From positions 1-48,940 of the forward strand of contig JALQTV010000002.1 in the NCBI GenBank assembly GCA_023268675.1: DNA of 48,940 bases, given 5' to 3'. This stretch comes from Saprospiraceae bacterium (lineage in GTDB: Bacteria; Bacteroidota; Bacteroidia; Chitinophagales; Saprospiraceae). Positions within the stretch are counted from its first letter, which is position 1, and every line of letters starts with the position of its first letter. The notes under the pieces were generated by a model, which worked only from the letters and a program-made list of their open reading frames with translations, was not told the origin of the DNA and searched no databases. A program made the position numbers and the translations under genes. Of the stretch, positions 6,808 to 16,700 are shown piece after piece.

Positions 6808-7755
6808 ATGAAGCATTTTCTCTCCATAAACGATGCCCCCAACCTGCAAAGCCTGATAGACCTCGCCATGGTTTATAAGAAAAACCCCAATGTCGATCGG
6901 GAAAAAGGACTCAATAAAACCCTGGGACTGCTGTTTTTCAACTCTAGTCTGCGCACCCGTCTAAGTACCGAAATTGCAGCTCATAATCTGGGCATGCAAG
7001 TCATAGGATTCAGCAACCAGCAAGCCTGGAACCTGGAATTCGGTGAAGGAGCTGTGATGGACCAACAAAACGCAGAACACATCAAGGAAGCAGCAGGGGT
7101 ACTAAGTACCTATGTTGATATCCTGGGGGTCCGTTCTTTTCCAGAACTGGCAGACAGAGCGCTGGATTACAGCGAACCTGTCATGAACGGTTTCCTCAAA
7201 CACCTAAGCATTCCACTTGTCAACCTCGAATCTGCAACCATGCACCCCTTGCAATCTCTGGCTGATCTGATGACGATCCGGGAGTTGCAAAAAACTGCAA
7301 AACCAAAAGTGGTACTAACCTGGGCACCTCATCCGAGAGCACTGCCACAGTCCGTCCCTAATTCTTTTGCTTCTTGCATGCTGGCTGCCGGAATAGACCT
7401 TACCATCACTCATCCTGAAGGTCTCGAGTTGTCACCAGATTTCACTCAGGGAGCTACCATTACTCACAACCAACAAGAAGCCTTCGAAGGAGCTGACTTT
7501 ATCTACGCTAAAAACTGGTCCTCTTTCAAAGAATACGGCAAAGGTACCAGCCTTCACAGCGACTGGATGGTAGACGGCAAAAAAATGAAGCTAAGCAACG
7601 AAGGACGTTTTATGCACTGCCTCCCGGTAAGACGAAACGTAGTTGTAGCCGACGAGGTCCTCGACAGCCCACAATCGGTGGTACTGCAACAAGCCGAAAA
7701 CCGTATCTTTACTGCACAGGCTGTTCTGTCCAAGCTACTTGATCATGGCAAATAA
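6808..7755 (+). CDS. argF': N-acyl-ornithine transcarbamylase, predicted succinyl-ornithine specific
   Basis: This enzyme transfers carbamoyl from carbamoyl phosphate to N-acyl-ornithine. The carbamoyl-phosphate motif is FFNSSLRTR (residues 43-51). The HPLQ motif is at 146-149 and HCLP at 270-273 within the HCLPVRRN signature of the AOTCase/SOTCase family. By alignment from memory, Ala89 in DQQNAEH takes the place of Pro90 in the Bacteroides fragilis succinyl-ornithine enzyme and of Glu92 in the Xanthomonas acetyl-ornithine enzyme. Published substitution work on the Xanthomonas protein reports that Ala there gives succinyl specificity, hence the call. Length (315) is normal. The 3' end overlaps argB by 11 bases. 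Confidence 0.92.
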   Translation: MKHFLSINDAPNLQSLIDLAMVYKKNPNVDREKGLNKTLGLLFFNSSLRTRLSTEIAAHNLGMQVIGFSNQQAWNLEFGEGAVMDQQNAEHIKEAAGVLSTYVDILGVRSFPELADRALDYSEPVMNGFLKHLSIPLVNLESATMHPLQSLADLMTIRELQKTAKPKVVLTWAPHPRALPQSVPNSFASCMLAAGIDLTITHPEGLELSPDFTQGATITHNQQEAFEGADFIYAKNWSSFKEYGKGTSLHSDWMVDGKKMKLSNEGRFMHCLPVRRNVVVADEVLDSPQSVVLQQAENRIFTAQAVLSKLLDHGK

Positions 7756-8533
7756 ATTACCCCTGCATATCCTGAAAATCGGTGGTGCTGTCGTGGATGA
7801 CGCACCCTTGCTGCAAGAAGCCCTACAAGCATTCGCTGCCATCCCTCATGCCAAAATACTGGTACATGGAGGAGGACAAGCAGCCAATGATATGGCAAAA
7901 AAACTGGGCATCACCCCTGTCATGCTCAATGGACGAAGAGTGACCGATCAGGCTACTCTGGAAGTAGTCACTATGGTATATGCAGGATGGCTCAATAAAA
8001 GCATCGTAGCACAACTGCAGGCACTGGATTGCGACAGTCTGGGACTCAGTGGTGCAGACCTCAATGTCATCCGGGCAAGCCTGCGCCCGCCAAAACCCGT
8101 AGATTATGGCTTTGCCGGTGACATACAAGCCGTCAACACCGAACGCATGCAGTGGTTGCTGGAAAACAAAGTGAGTCCCGTATGTTGTGCCATTACCCAC
8201 AACAAAGAAGGCCAGTTGCTCAACACCAACGCAGATACCATCACTGCCAGCCTGGCAACTGCCATGAGCAAGCATTACGACGTATCCATCTATTACTGTT
8301 TTACCAAACCGGGAGTCATGGTAGACCCCGATAAGCCTGAAACCATTATCCCTGAAATTAATACAGAAAGTTACCGGGAGCTAAAAGCCGCTGGTATCAT
8401 TAAAGATGGCATGCTGCCAAAACTTGAAAATGCCTTCGATGCTCTTCAAAAAGGAGTTGACCAGGTCATTATCGGATCAGTAGCAGCTATTCACCCTGAA
8501 AGCGGCATTGCCAAAACAGTCATCAGGCGCTAA
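7745..8533 (+). CDS. argB: N-acyl-glutamate kinase
   Basis: ArgB phosphorylates the gamma-carboxylate of N-acyl-glutamate. The amino-acid kinase fold shows the ATP loop LKIGGAVVDD near the N-terminus and VHGGGQAANDMAKKLG around residues 40-55. A distal IIPEI / IKDGMLPKLENAF segment contributes to nucleotide binding. At 262 residues it is the short form without the N-terminal helix that gives arginine-sensitive hexamers. Feedback control by arginine may therefore be weak, making the leader attenuator more important (inference). ATG at 7745 is preferred over a TTG six bases earlier, and both lie inside the 3' end of argF'. Confidence 0.93.
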   Translation: MANKLPLHILKIGGAVVDDAPLLQEALQAFAAIPHAKILVHGGGQAANDMAKKLGITPVMLNGRRVTDQATLEVVTMVYAGWLNKSIVAQLQALDCDSLGLSGADLNVIRASLRPPKPVDYGFAGDIQAVNTERMQWLLENKVSPVCCAITHNKEGQLLNTNADTITASLATAMSKHYDVSIYYCFTKPGVMVDPDKPETIIPEINTESYRELKAAGIIKDGMLPKLENAFDALQKGVDQVIIGSVAAIHPESGIAKTVIRR

Positions 8534-8553
8534 ACCTATTAAAAAAGACGAAA

Positions 8554-9636
8554 ATGGATGACAAACAGATCGAACAACTCCACCAATCAGCCGTCAAACT
8601 GCTGCAGGAACTGATCCGTATTCCATCCTTTTCAAGGGAAGAACAGGATACAGCCGACCGGATTGCCGATTTCCTCAATCAAAAACAAATACAGGTTTTT
8701 CGCATCCAAAACAACATCTGGGCCCAATACAAACACTTCAACCCCAAACTGCCCACTGTTTTGCTCAACTCCCATCACGATACAGTCAAGCCCAACAGTG
8801 GTTATACTCTCGATCCTTTCGAAGCGCTGATCCGCGATGAAAAATTATACGGCCTGGGTAGCAATGATGCCGGAGCTTCACTGGTGGCACTCATTCATAC
8901 CTTCCTTCACTTTGCACGCGACAAAAAACTCCCCTTCAACCTCATCATGCTTGCCAGTGCAGAAGAAGAAATATCCGGTCCTAACGGCGTAAGCGCTGCA
9001 ATCCCCAAAATGCCCCCTGTGACTTGTGGCATTGTGGGAGAACCTACTTCTCTGCGTATGGCTATCGCCGAAAAGGGACTTATGGTAATTGATGCCAAAA
9101 CTAAAGGCGTAGCAGGTCATGCCGCTCGCGATGAAGGTGTCAATGCCATTTATCTTGCCTTGCAAGCCATTCAGAGAATTCGTCAATTTGAGTTCCCTGA
9201 AATATCCGACATGCTCGGTCGCGTCAAGATGAACGTTACCCAGATTCAGGCAGGTACCCAACACAATGTGGTACCGGATGAATGTAAATTTGTCATAGAC
9301 ATCAGAAGCACAGATTGCTATACCAATGCCGAAATACTGGAAATTTTAAAAAAAGAATTAGGCATAGAGCTGATCCCCCGCTCTCTGAGACTCAACCCCT
9401 CCGGTATAGCCAATGACCATCCCCTTGTAAAAGCAGGGCAGGCCATCGGCCTTAAAGGAGTGGGTAGCCCAACACTATCCGATCAGGCGCTCATGTCTTT
9501 TCCAACCATCAAACTGGGATGCGGAGATTCTGCACGATCGCATAGTGCAGATGAATTTGTCTATCTGGCTCAAATACACGAAGGTATCCGAACCTATATC
9601 AACCTTATCAGGCATTTAAAAAATTACCTTACATGA
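8554..9636 (+). CDS. argE: M20-family deacylase, probable N-acyl-citrulline deacylase
   Basis: This 360-residue di-zinc M20 peptidase-fold enzyme would remove the acyl group. Because transcarbamylation occurs on N-acyl-ornithine in this operon, its substrate should be N-acyl-citrulline rather than N-acyl-ornithine. Ligand positions visible are His74 and Asp76 (SHHDTV), Asp105 (GSNDAG), Glu137-Glu139 (AEEEISG), Glu163 (GEPT) and His330 (HSADEF). The dimerisation or lid domain occupies about residues 175-285. It starts 20 bases after argB and overlaps argH by ATGA. Sequence alone cannot separate this from DapE or from acetyl versus succinyl preference. Confidence 0.88.
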   Translation: MDDKQIEQLHQSAVKLLQELIRIPSFSREEQDTADRIADFLNQKQIQVFRIQNNIWAQYKHFNPKLPTVLLNSHHDTVKPNSGYTLDPFEALIRDEKLYGLGSNDAGASLVALIHTFLHFARDKKLPFNLIMLASAEEEISGPNGVSAAIPKMPPVTCGIVGEPTSLRMAIAEKGLMVIDAKTKGVAGHAARDEGVNAIYLALQAIQRIRQFEFPEISDMLGRVKMNVTQIQAGTQHNVVPDECKFVIDIRSTDCYTNAEILEILKKELGIELIPRSLRLNPSGIANDHPLVKAGQAIGLKGVGSPTLSDQALMSFPTIKLGCGDSARSHSADEFVYLAQIHEGIRTYINLIRHLKNYLT

Positions 9637-10985
9637 AATTGTGGAATAAGTCGGCTCAGCTGCACGAAAAAGTAGAAAAATTTACCATCGGCAGAGACCA
9701 GGAGTTTGATCTTCAACTGGCAACCTTCGATATAGAAGCTTCTATGGCACATACCTACATGCTCCATAGCATAGGCATCATCGGAGCAGAAGAATGGCAG
9801 CAACTGAAGCCACAGTTCAGACTATTGTACGACAAAGCACTGAAAGGAGAGTTGATAATAGCTCCCGGAGTCGAAGACATACACTCTCAGGTGGAAATGG
9901 AACTGACTCAGGCACTCGGAGAACTAGGCAAAAAAATTCATACCGGCCGCTCCCGAAACGACCAGGTACTCGTTGACCTGAAATTGTTTTACCGCGCAGA
10001 AATCAGAGAAATACTCGAAAGAGTAGCCTCCCTTTTCCAATTGCTACAACAACACAGCGAAACCTATAAAAATGTTCTGATCCCAGGTTATACCCACACA
10101 CAACTGGCCATGGTTTCTTCTTTTGGCCTCTGGTTCGGTGCCTATGCCGAAGCACTGACAGACGACGTGGGACTTTTCCGGCACGCCTTCGAAATTGTCA
10201 ACCAAAACCCACTGGGATCCGCCGCAGGCTATGGCAGCTCATTTCCCGTAAATCGTCAACTGACAACAGAATTGCTGGGCTTTGCCCGACCTGATTACAA
10301 TGTGGTCAAAGCACAAATGGGACGAGGAAAAGCAGAACTTATCCTGGCCTATGGACTGGCAGGACTGGCAGCAACCCTGAACAAAATGGCTTCAGATGCC
10401 ATACTCTACTGCAACCAGCACTACGATCTGATGGGCTTCTCAAGAGCTTTTACCACAGGATCCAGCATCATGCCACACAAAAAAAATCCCGATGTGATGG
10501 AAATCCTCCGTGGAAGAACCGCTCAACTGATGCAGCTGCCCTCTCAAATCAGTACGGCCATGGCAAACCTTACTTCAGGGTACCACCGCGATTTCCAACT
10601 GCTAAAAGAATACATCTTTCCTGCACTGGAACAAACCAAAACGGTACTGGAAATAGCTACGCTTTCTCTGACCGACGTAATCATCAAAGCTCCTAACCTC
10701 AGGGAAGAAAAGTTCAAATATTTGTTCAGCACCGAAGTGGTCAACCAACTCGTGCAACAAGGCATGTCGTTCCGAGAGGCCTACTTTACCATCAGCGAAC
10801 AGATAGAATCCGGCACTTACCAACCTTCCTATGACATTCAACATACCCACATTGGAAGCGTCGGCAACCTGTGTACCGCAGAAATCAAAGCCCGCATGGA
10901 AGCACAAATGCGTACTTTCCCATTTGAAGCCATAGACAAAGCACTAGAAGCCTTGTGGGAACTGCAACCAATATCTGCTCAATAG
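9633..10985 (+). CDS. argH: Argininosuccinate lyase
   Basis: ArgH cleaves argininosuccinate to arginine and fumarate as a cytoplasmic homotetramer. The fumarase-superfamily signature GSSIMPHKKNPDVME is at residues 276-290. TGRSRNDQ at 104-111 and the catalytic His155 in GYTHTQ are also intact. Length is 450 residues. The start ATG shares bases with the TGA of the preceding deacylase gene (ATGA). It is the last gene of the operon and converges on arsM 40 bases downstream, where only a weak 5-bp hairpin (ATCCG/CGGAT) without a U-tract is seen. Confidence 0.95.
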   Translation: MKLWNKSAQLHEKVEKFTIGRDQEFDLQLATFDIEASMAHTYMLHSIGIIGAEEWQQLKPQFRLLYDKALKGELIIAPGVEDIHSQVEMELTQALGELGKKIHTGRSRNDQVLVDLKLFYRAEIREILERVASLFQLLQQHSETYKNVLIPGYTHTQLAMVSSFGLWFGAYAEALTDDVGLFRHAFEIVNQNPLGSAAGYGSSFPVNRQLTTELLGFARPDYNVVKAQMGRGKAELILAYGLAGLAATLNKMASDAILYCNQHYDLMGFSRAFTTGSSIMPHKKNPDVMEILRGRTAQLMQLPSQISTAMANLTSGYHRDFQLLKEYIFPALEQTKTVLEIATLSLTDVIIKAPNLREEKFKYLFSTEVVNQLVQQGMSFREAYFTISEQIESGTYQPSYDIQHTHIGSVGNLCTAEIKARMEAQMRTFPFEAIDKALEALWELQPISAQ

Positions 10986-11025
10986 AGACATCCGAAAAAT
11001 TTGCCGGATAAAGAACAACTTGTGA

Positions 11026-11877
11026 CTAACAGCAAGTGGAATCCGGGCCACACGCAGCACCCGAATCTCCCAGAGACAAAAATCCGGGTTTTTCTGCATA
11101 CACAGATATGCTGAAGATGCCGACAGTGCCTTCGCGAAATTGCCGAATGCCATCTTTATCAAGGTATTTTTCGAGAATGGAATCGGGAAGTTCTATCGGC
11201 TTTTCTTTCTGTAAGGTCAGATTTTCAAAACCGGCATTCTTGATCTGCTCCAGATAAAGCAACTTGTCAATTGCTCCCGACACACAGCCTGCATACATTT
11301 CGGCATCTTCCTGCAGGGCAGTCGGAAGTGCTCCTACAATCACAATATCAGAAATGCTGAAATGCCCACCGGGTTTGAGCACTCTGAAAATTTCTTTCAA
11401 CACCGCAGGTTTGTTGGGAACCAAGTTGAGTACGCAATTACTCACCACTACGTCTGCCATGTCATCGCTCAGCGGCATGTTTTCTATGTCTCCCTCCCTA
11501 AACTCCACATTATTAAAACCAAGTTTTTCGGCATTTGCCCGTGCCTTTTGAATCATCGCAGGAGTAAAATCTATGCCAATCACCTTTCCCTCGGCTCCCA
11601 CCTCATGCCGGGCGATAAAACAATCGTTTCCCGCGCCGGAGCCTAGATCAATCACTGTATCACCTCTGGATATGCGGGCAAACTGGGTGGGGAGACCGCA
11701 ACCCAAGCCTAGATCAGCTACAGACTGGTACCCTTCCACTGACTCGTAATCGTCTGCCATGATGTTGCACAACTCTCCGGTAGTGGAGGTACTGCCACAA
11801 CAAGCAGCACTCTCATTGGTGGCCAAGGCACTGTATTTTTCGCGTACTTCATTTTTTAGCTGGGCTTCTGATTTCAT
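11026..11877 (-). CDS. arsM: Arsenite S-adenosylmethionine methyltransferase
   Basis: ArsM methylates As(III) with SAM to volatile or excreted methylarsenicals. The SAM-binding motif VIDLGSGAGNDCFIAR is at residues 75-90. The arsenic-binding cysteines match Cys60 (GLGCG), Cys148 (SNCVLNL) and Cys198 (YAGCVSGA). An N-terminal CC pair (26-27) and a C-terminal CGPDSTCC tail add further thiols. ATG at 11877 is chosen because the family begins with a Lys/Glu-rich helix there; an in-frame ATG 39 bases earlier adds unrelated residues. No arsR, arsB or arsC is adjacent, so it looks like an orphan detoxification gene co-directional with recX. Confidence 0.9.
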   Translation of the reverse strand: MKSEAQLKNEVREKYSALATNESAACCGSTSTTGELCNIMADDYESVEGYQSVADLGLGCGLPTQFARISRGDTVIDLGSGAGNDCFIARHEVGAEGKVIGIDFTPAMIQKARANAEKLGFNNVEFREGDIENMPLSDDMADVVVSNCVLNLVPNKPAVLKEIFRVLKPGGHFSISDIVIVGALPTALQEDAEMYAGCVSGAIDKLLYLEQIKNAGFENLTLQKEKPIELPDSILEKYLDKDGIRQFREGTVGIFSISVYAEKPGFLSLGDSGAACGPDSTCC

Positions 11878-11956
11878 GTTTTTTGTTTTTCCTTTCAAAG
11901 AATAGACGTTAATCATCTACTCCAAGGTATCAATTTAAAGGTTGTTTTATCAGTTT

Positions 11957-12466
11957 TTATTCCGGTAAAACTTCCGGCAGGGCCTGTAGAATCAAATCGG
12001 TTTCATAACCTTTTTGAGCGAGGTAATTCAGCAATTTTGTCCGAAGGACGAAACCTTCCAAATCCACCGGAAGCGTGGCCTGCTTTCTACGGATAAGGTG
12101 ATGAATATTTTCCAGGTAGGCTTCCGGTGCTATTTCTGCATCCAGTGCTGCTTCAATAATGCCGGACCCCACTTTGTGACGGTACAATTCTGCTGCAATC
12201 TTTTTTCTTCCCCAAAGCTTGATTCGAAACTTACCCCGCACAAATGCACGGGCAAAACGCTCCTCATTCAGGAAGTTTTCCTCCCTCAAATAAGCAATCA
12301 ACTCCTGCTGTTCCCTTGGCGATAAGTCTATCTTACGCAGTTTTTGCTCAACCTCATGCAAGGATCGCTCCTGGTAGGCACAAAAACGTTCCAATTGATC
12401 CTGTGCCCTTGCTAACTTGTCTGCCTGTTTCAATAAAGCTGATTGTTTTGATTTTATGAATCGCAT
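11957..12466 (-). CDS. recX: RecX family regulatory protein
   Basis: This 169-residue all-helical protein matches RecX/OraA, which binds inside the RecA filament and modulates its ATPase and recombinase activity. Three tandem three-helix repeats can be traced, including LREENFLNEERFARAFVRGKFRIKLWGRKKIAAEL, a well-conserved family segment. ATG at 12466 overlaps the stop of the upstream aldo/keto reductase gene (TGATG), which favours coupled translation and this start over an in-frame ATG 33 bases earlier. recA itself is not in the window. Confidence 0.88.
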   Translation of the reverse strand: MRFIKSKQSALLKQADKLARAQDQLERFCAYQERSLHEVEQKLRKIDLSPREQQELIAYLREENFLNEERFARAFVRGKFRIKLWGRKKIAAELYRHKVGSGIIEAALDAEIAPEAYLENIHHLIRRKQATLPVDLEGFVLRTKLLNYLAQKGYETDLILQALPEVLPE

Positions 12467-13341
12467 CAGGGAACCTCTGCTCCCATACTTGCCGTCCACA
12501 GCCTATACCAATCCTCCCGTTCCATTACTACCTCTCCTGCCCGGGCAGCTGTCCTCACGCGCTCGGGCTTGCTCGTGCCAATCACCGGCAAGATACCGGA
12601 AGGGTGGCGAAGCAGCCAGCTTAAAAGCAAAATATCAGTGGAAACCCCATATTTGACTGCCAGTTTTTCAGCTTCAGCTTTTACCCTTGCAATGCGGGTG
12701 TCTGCCTCATCGGCAAAAAAGTTACCACTCCCCAAAGGCCCCCAAGCCATAGGAAGTATGCCCATTTCCTGACATTGATCCAAGGTTCCATCCAAAAACG
12801 GCGTCAGGTGCAACACGGAACATTCAATCTGATGAATTTCTACCGGAAAACGACTGTGTAACAAACTTACCTGAGAAGGAGTGAAATTGGAAACACCAAA
12901 ATGAAGCACCTTTCCATCCGTTTTTAATCGGTCGAAAGCTTTGGCCACCTCATCTGCTTCCATAAGAAAGTCAGGACGATGAATCAGCAAGGCGTCGATA
13001 TAGTCCGTCCGGAGGTTTTTCAGAGACCGATCCACACTGGCTACAATATGCTCAAAAGAAGTATCGTAGGACTTGATTGCATAATCGGGCCTATTGGGTG
13101 TCACCAGGCGTATCCCGCATTTGGTCACCAACTGCATTTTAGTCCTGAGGGAAGGTTCACGGCCAAGTACAGCTCCGAATTCAGCTTCAGTGGTATAGTG
13201 ACCATAAATATCTGCATGATCGAAGGTAGTCACCCCTGCAGCGATGCTTTCCCGAATGATCTGTTCGTAATCAGAAGTAGAAAAAGTTGCCCCCCAAACG
13301 CCCCACTTCATTACGCCTGCAACAATGGTAGAAAACTGCAT
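12466..13341 (-). CDS. Aldo/keto reductase
   Basis: This is an NADPH-dependent TIM-barrel oxidoreductase of 291 residues. The catalytic tetrad appears as Asp in FDHADIYG (with Tyr at the third position after it), Lys in LVTKCG and His in LLIHRPD. The cofactor-binding end contains GTSKPERVRTA near residues 255-265. It is closest in pattern to the YdhF-like subgroup of bacterial reductases. The physiological substrate is unknown. It is the upstream partner of recX, with a one-base overlap. Confidence 0.9.
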   Translation of the reverse strand: MQFSTIVAGVMKWGVWGATFSTSDYEQIIRESIAAGVTTFDHADIYGHYTTEAEFGAVLGREPSLRTKMQLVTKCGIRLVTPNRPDYAIKSYDTSFEHIVASVDRSLKNLRTDYIDALLIHRPDFLMEADEVAKAFDRLKTDGKVLHFGVSNFTPSQVSLLHSRFPVEIHQIECSVLHLTPFLDGTLDQCQEMGILPMAWGPLGSGNFFADEADTRIARVKAEAEKLAVKYGVSTDILLLSWLLRHPSGILPVIGTSKPERVRTAARAGEVVMEREDWYRLWTASMGAEVP

Positions 13342-13667
13342 AACATTTTTTTGGGAAGATATAAAGAATCCGAATTTAAAACCCCATACAAAGCTTACTG
13401 TCTTCCAATATACTCAAAAGCAAAATTTTAGCCCACTCTAAGTGAGCCAATGTTATTTTTTTGTAAAGTTTTTCTTCTTGGGCTACACCCAAAAAATACA
13501 ATATTTTTGTTTTCGGTTTTTCTTCAAAAAAATAAATTGTTTTTACTTCAAAAAACCAAACCTTGAATTTACTAAAAAAGCCATAAAATATCAATAAAAT
13601 AAGGGTTCAGCAAACTGATTTGAAGAATGGTAAACATAATTCCTGAAATTTTATTTGTTATGAGTTA
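13342..13667. other. AT-rich intergenic region, no gene seen
   Basis: About 325 bases of strongly AT-rich sequence separate the aldo/keto reductase start from the receptor promoter region. Frames here are lysine/phenylalanine-rich and look random. One small hairpin is present at 13478-13492 (TTGGG ctaca CCCAA) with A/T runs on both sides. The length may serve as control DNA for the highly expressed receptor downstream. Confidence 0.5.
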
Positions 13668-13697
13668 TTTGCAGCAAAGCACTAATTTTGCAGCAAA
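13668..13697 (+). promoter_or_regulatory. Twin palindromic operators overlapping the receptor promoter
   Basis: The 11-base palindrome TTTGCAGCAAA occurs twice, at 13668-13678 and 13687-13697, 19 bases apart centre to centre. The second copy overlaps a perfect Bacteroidota -7 box (TAATTTTG, 13683-13690). A convincing -33 TTTG at the standard spacing is not present. A dimeric regulator bound at both sites would block or remodel the promoter. The regulator is not identified. Confidence 0.5.
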
Positions 13698-13771
13698 TTT
13701 TATCCCCTGAACATCACTCCCAGGTATTTAAGTTAATACATCTTTATAATTCGCTAATTAAAATCAATTTT

Positions 13772-16700
13772 ATGAGGACACGTTTCCTTTTTTTGATCGC
13801 TTTCCTGGTGTCAGCTGTGCAGGGTTTTGCACAGATCACGACCAGTACCATCAATGGTAAGGTTGTTGACACAGAAGGCATGGAAATCATAGGAGCTACA
13901 GTAGTTGCACTACACACTCCTTCAGGTACCTCTTACGGAACAGTTACAAACGCATCCGGGTATTTCACCATTCAGGGTATGCGTGTAGGTGGTCCGTACG
14001 AAGTTGAGGTAAGCTATGTAGGCTATAAGACTCAAAAGCAAGAGGGTCTTTATCTTAGCTTGGGTACTGCCTCTATTGTAAACTTCACTATTGCGGAAGA
14101 TGCTGTTCAGATTGATGAAGTATTGGTAACTGCCTCTCGTGACGCTCAGTTCACTGACAGCAAAACCGGTGCTGCGATCAACATTTCTTCTGAGCGAATC
14201 ACGTCGTTGCCAACTATTTCAAGGGATATCAACGACTTTACCAGGCTTACGCCTCAATCAAATGGTGCCTCATTTGCAGGAACCAACTCCCGCTTCAACA
14301 ATTATTCTATCGATGGTAACATCTACAACAACAACTTTGGTCTGGGCTCTGCTCAGTTCGCGGGAGGAAGCCCTATTTCTCTTGATGCAATCGAAGCAGT
14401 AAGCGTAAACCTTGCTCCTTATGACGTGCGCTACTCCGGTTTTACAGGTGCTGCAGTAAATGCAGTTACCAAATCGGGTACCAACAGATTCTCAGGTTCT
14501 GTGTACTACCTGCTTCGCAACGACCAGATGATCGGTACCAAGGCCGGCGAGGTAAGTGTTGATCCGGGTGATTCTGAAAACAAAATCCAAGGGGTTACTT
14601 TCGGAGGTCCTATCATCAAAAATAAATTGTTCTTCTTTGCTTCTTACGAGAAAGAAACCGAAGCAGTACCTTCTTTCCTGAAGAGAGCTGCCAGAGAAGG
14701 AGAGACTCCTGACGGACTAATCATCTCCAGAGTACCTTATTCACAAACAGTATTTGTTCGCGACAAAATTCAAGAACTATACGGCTATGATACCGGTGCT
14801 CCTGATGGATACCCTTTTGCATCTGAGCAGGAAAGAATCAACTTCAGATTGGATTACAACATCAACGCCAATCACAAATTCACAGCAAGATTCAACAACT
14901 ACACTGCATTCACTGACGTGCCAACCAATGGCAACTCTATTCGCTATATCTCTACCCGCTACAGAAACACCTTCCGTACCGGCATCGAGAACATCAACTT
15001 CCGCAACAACAACTACACCAATGACCGCAATGTTACTTCTTTCGTTGGTGAATTGAACTCACTTTTCGGAAGCAATATCTCCAACCAGTTCAACATCGGC
15101 TACACCCAGATCAAAGACCCCAAAAGAGGTATCCCGGGCGCACAGGACTTCCCTATGATCGAAGTGCTTGAGCCGGATGCAACAGGCAACTTGTTGTACT
15201 ACATGACGATGGGTAATGAATTGTTTACAGTTGGTAACTTACTTGAAAACAATGTATTGAATATAACCAACAATACTACCATCTACAAAGATCAACATAC
15301 CATTACCGCAGGGGTGAATTTTGAATACATGACCTTCAAAAACGCTTTCAACCCTGTTTTCAACGGTTTCTATCGTTATATCGGTTATGACAAGTTTGTA
15401 GATGCAGTGATCAACAGAAACCCCAATGTATATCCTGATGCATTCGCCAAAGGTTATGCACTTGACGGTTCTACTACTCCTCCGGTTGACAATACGCAAT
15501 TCGGACAACTCGGTCTGTACATCCAGGATGAATACAAACCAAACGATCAGTTGAAATTGACTGCCGGTTTGAGAGTTGACCTGCCTTTCTACCCAATCGA
15601 TCTTCCTAATAACGAACTATTGGATGTCCTTAACAAACAGTTTACTGACGCTGACGGCAACTCTTTCACTCCTGATGTAGCTGCTTTCCCTAAAGTGAAC
15701 CCATTGTTTTCTCCAAGAGTAGGTTTCAACTATGATGTTACAGGCGATCGCTCTACCATCATCCGCGGGGGTACAGGTTTGTTCTCTGGCCGTATTCCTT
15801 TCGTATGGTTGTCCAACCAGGTAAACGGTTCAGGTGTGGTGAGAGGTGGTTTCGGATACGAAGGCCAGCAGGTGATCGACAATGGCATCATCTTCAATCC
15901 TGATGTTACTGCCTACAATCCTGCCAACCCGGCTGAAACTTTGTCCAACGAGTTGAACCTGACTGACGAAAACTTCAAACTTCCACAAGTTTGGCGTACC
16001 AACCTGGCTATCGACCAGAAACTACCCGGCGGTATCGATGCAACGGTAGAATTTTTCTACAACCGCGATGTTTCTACTCCAATTGCATACAACCCGGTAC
16101 TGCGCAATCCTGATGCTACCTTCACTGGTGCAGATACAAGAGGCTACTGGAATTCTACCAACTATTCTAATGATGCTAATTTCAGAAACGTTTTCTACCT
16201 GACCAATGCACAGGAAAAAGCTGATTATGTTTCTGCTACCCTGCAATTGTCCAAACAATTCAACAACGGTTTCTATGCCATGGCTGCTTATACCAAGTCA
16301 AGAGCAAGAGACCTTGATGCAGCAGGTGGTTCTCAAGCTATTTCTCTTTGGACTGCAACGGTTCAAAGCGACAGAAACAATCCTGAACTTTCTTATGCCG
16401 GTTTCGACCAGCCTAACCGTTTGATCGCTAACCTTGCATACCAGAAAGGTGGTACCATGATTGGTGTTTTCTATGATGCAGGCAATGCAGGCAGATTCTC
16501 TTACACTTACTCAGGTAACTTCGGTGATGCTTCCAACCGCTTGATGTATGTTCCTAACAATGCAAGCGAGTTGAACTTCCAGAGCTTTACCCTTAATGGA
16601 CAAACCATCACCGCAGCAATGCAACAACAAATCCTGGATGCATACATCGATCAGGATGAGTATCTGAGCAGCATCAGAGGCGAAGTTGCGGAAAGAAACG

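Noticed and set aside
10990-11009. Terminator after argH
   Set aside because: Only a 5-bp stem with no U-tract on either strand, so it is too weak to call.
13376-13594. 72-codon minus-strand frame in the AT-rich gap before the receptor
   Set aside because: Composition is Lys/Phe/Ile-rich with no domain pattern, as expected for random AT-rich DNA; no plausible start context.
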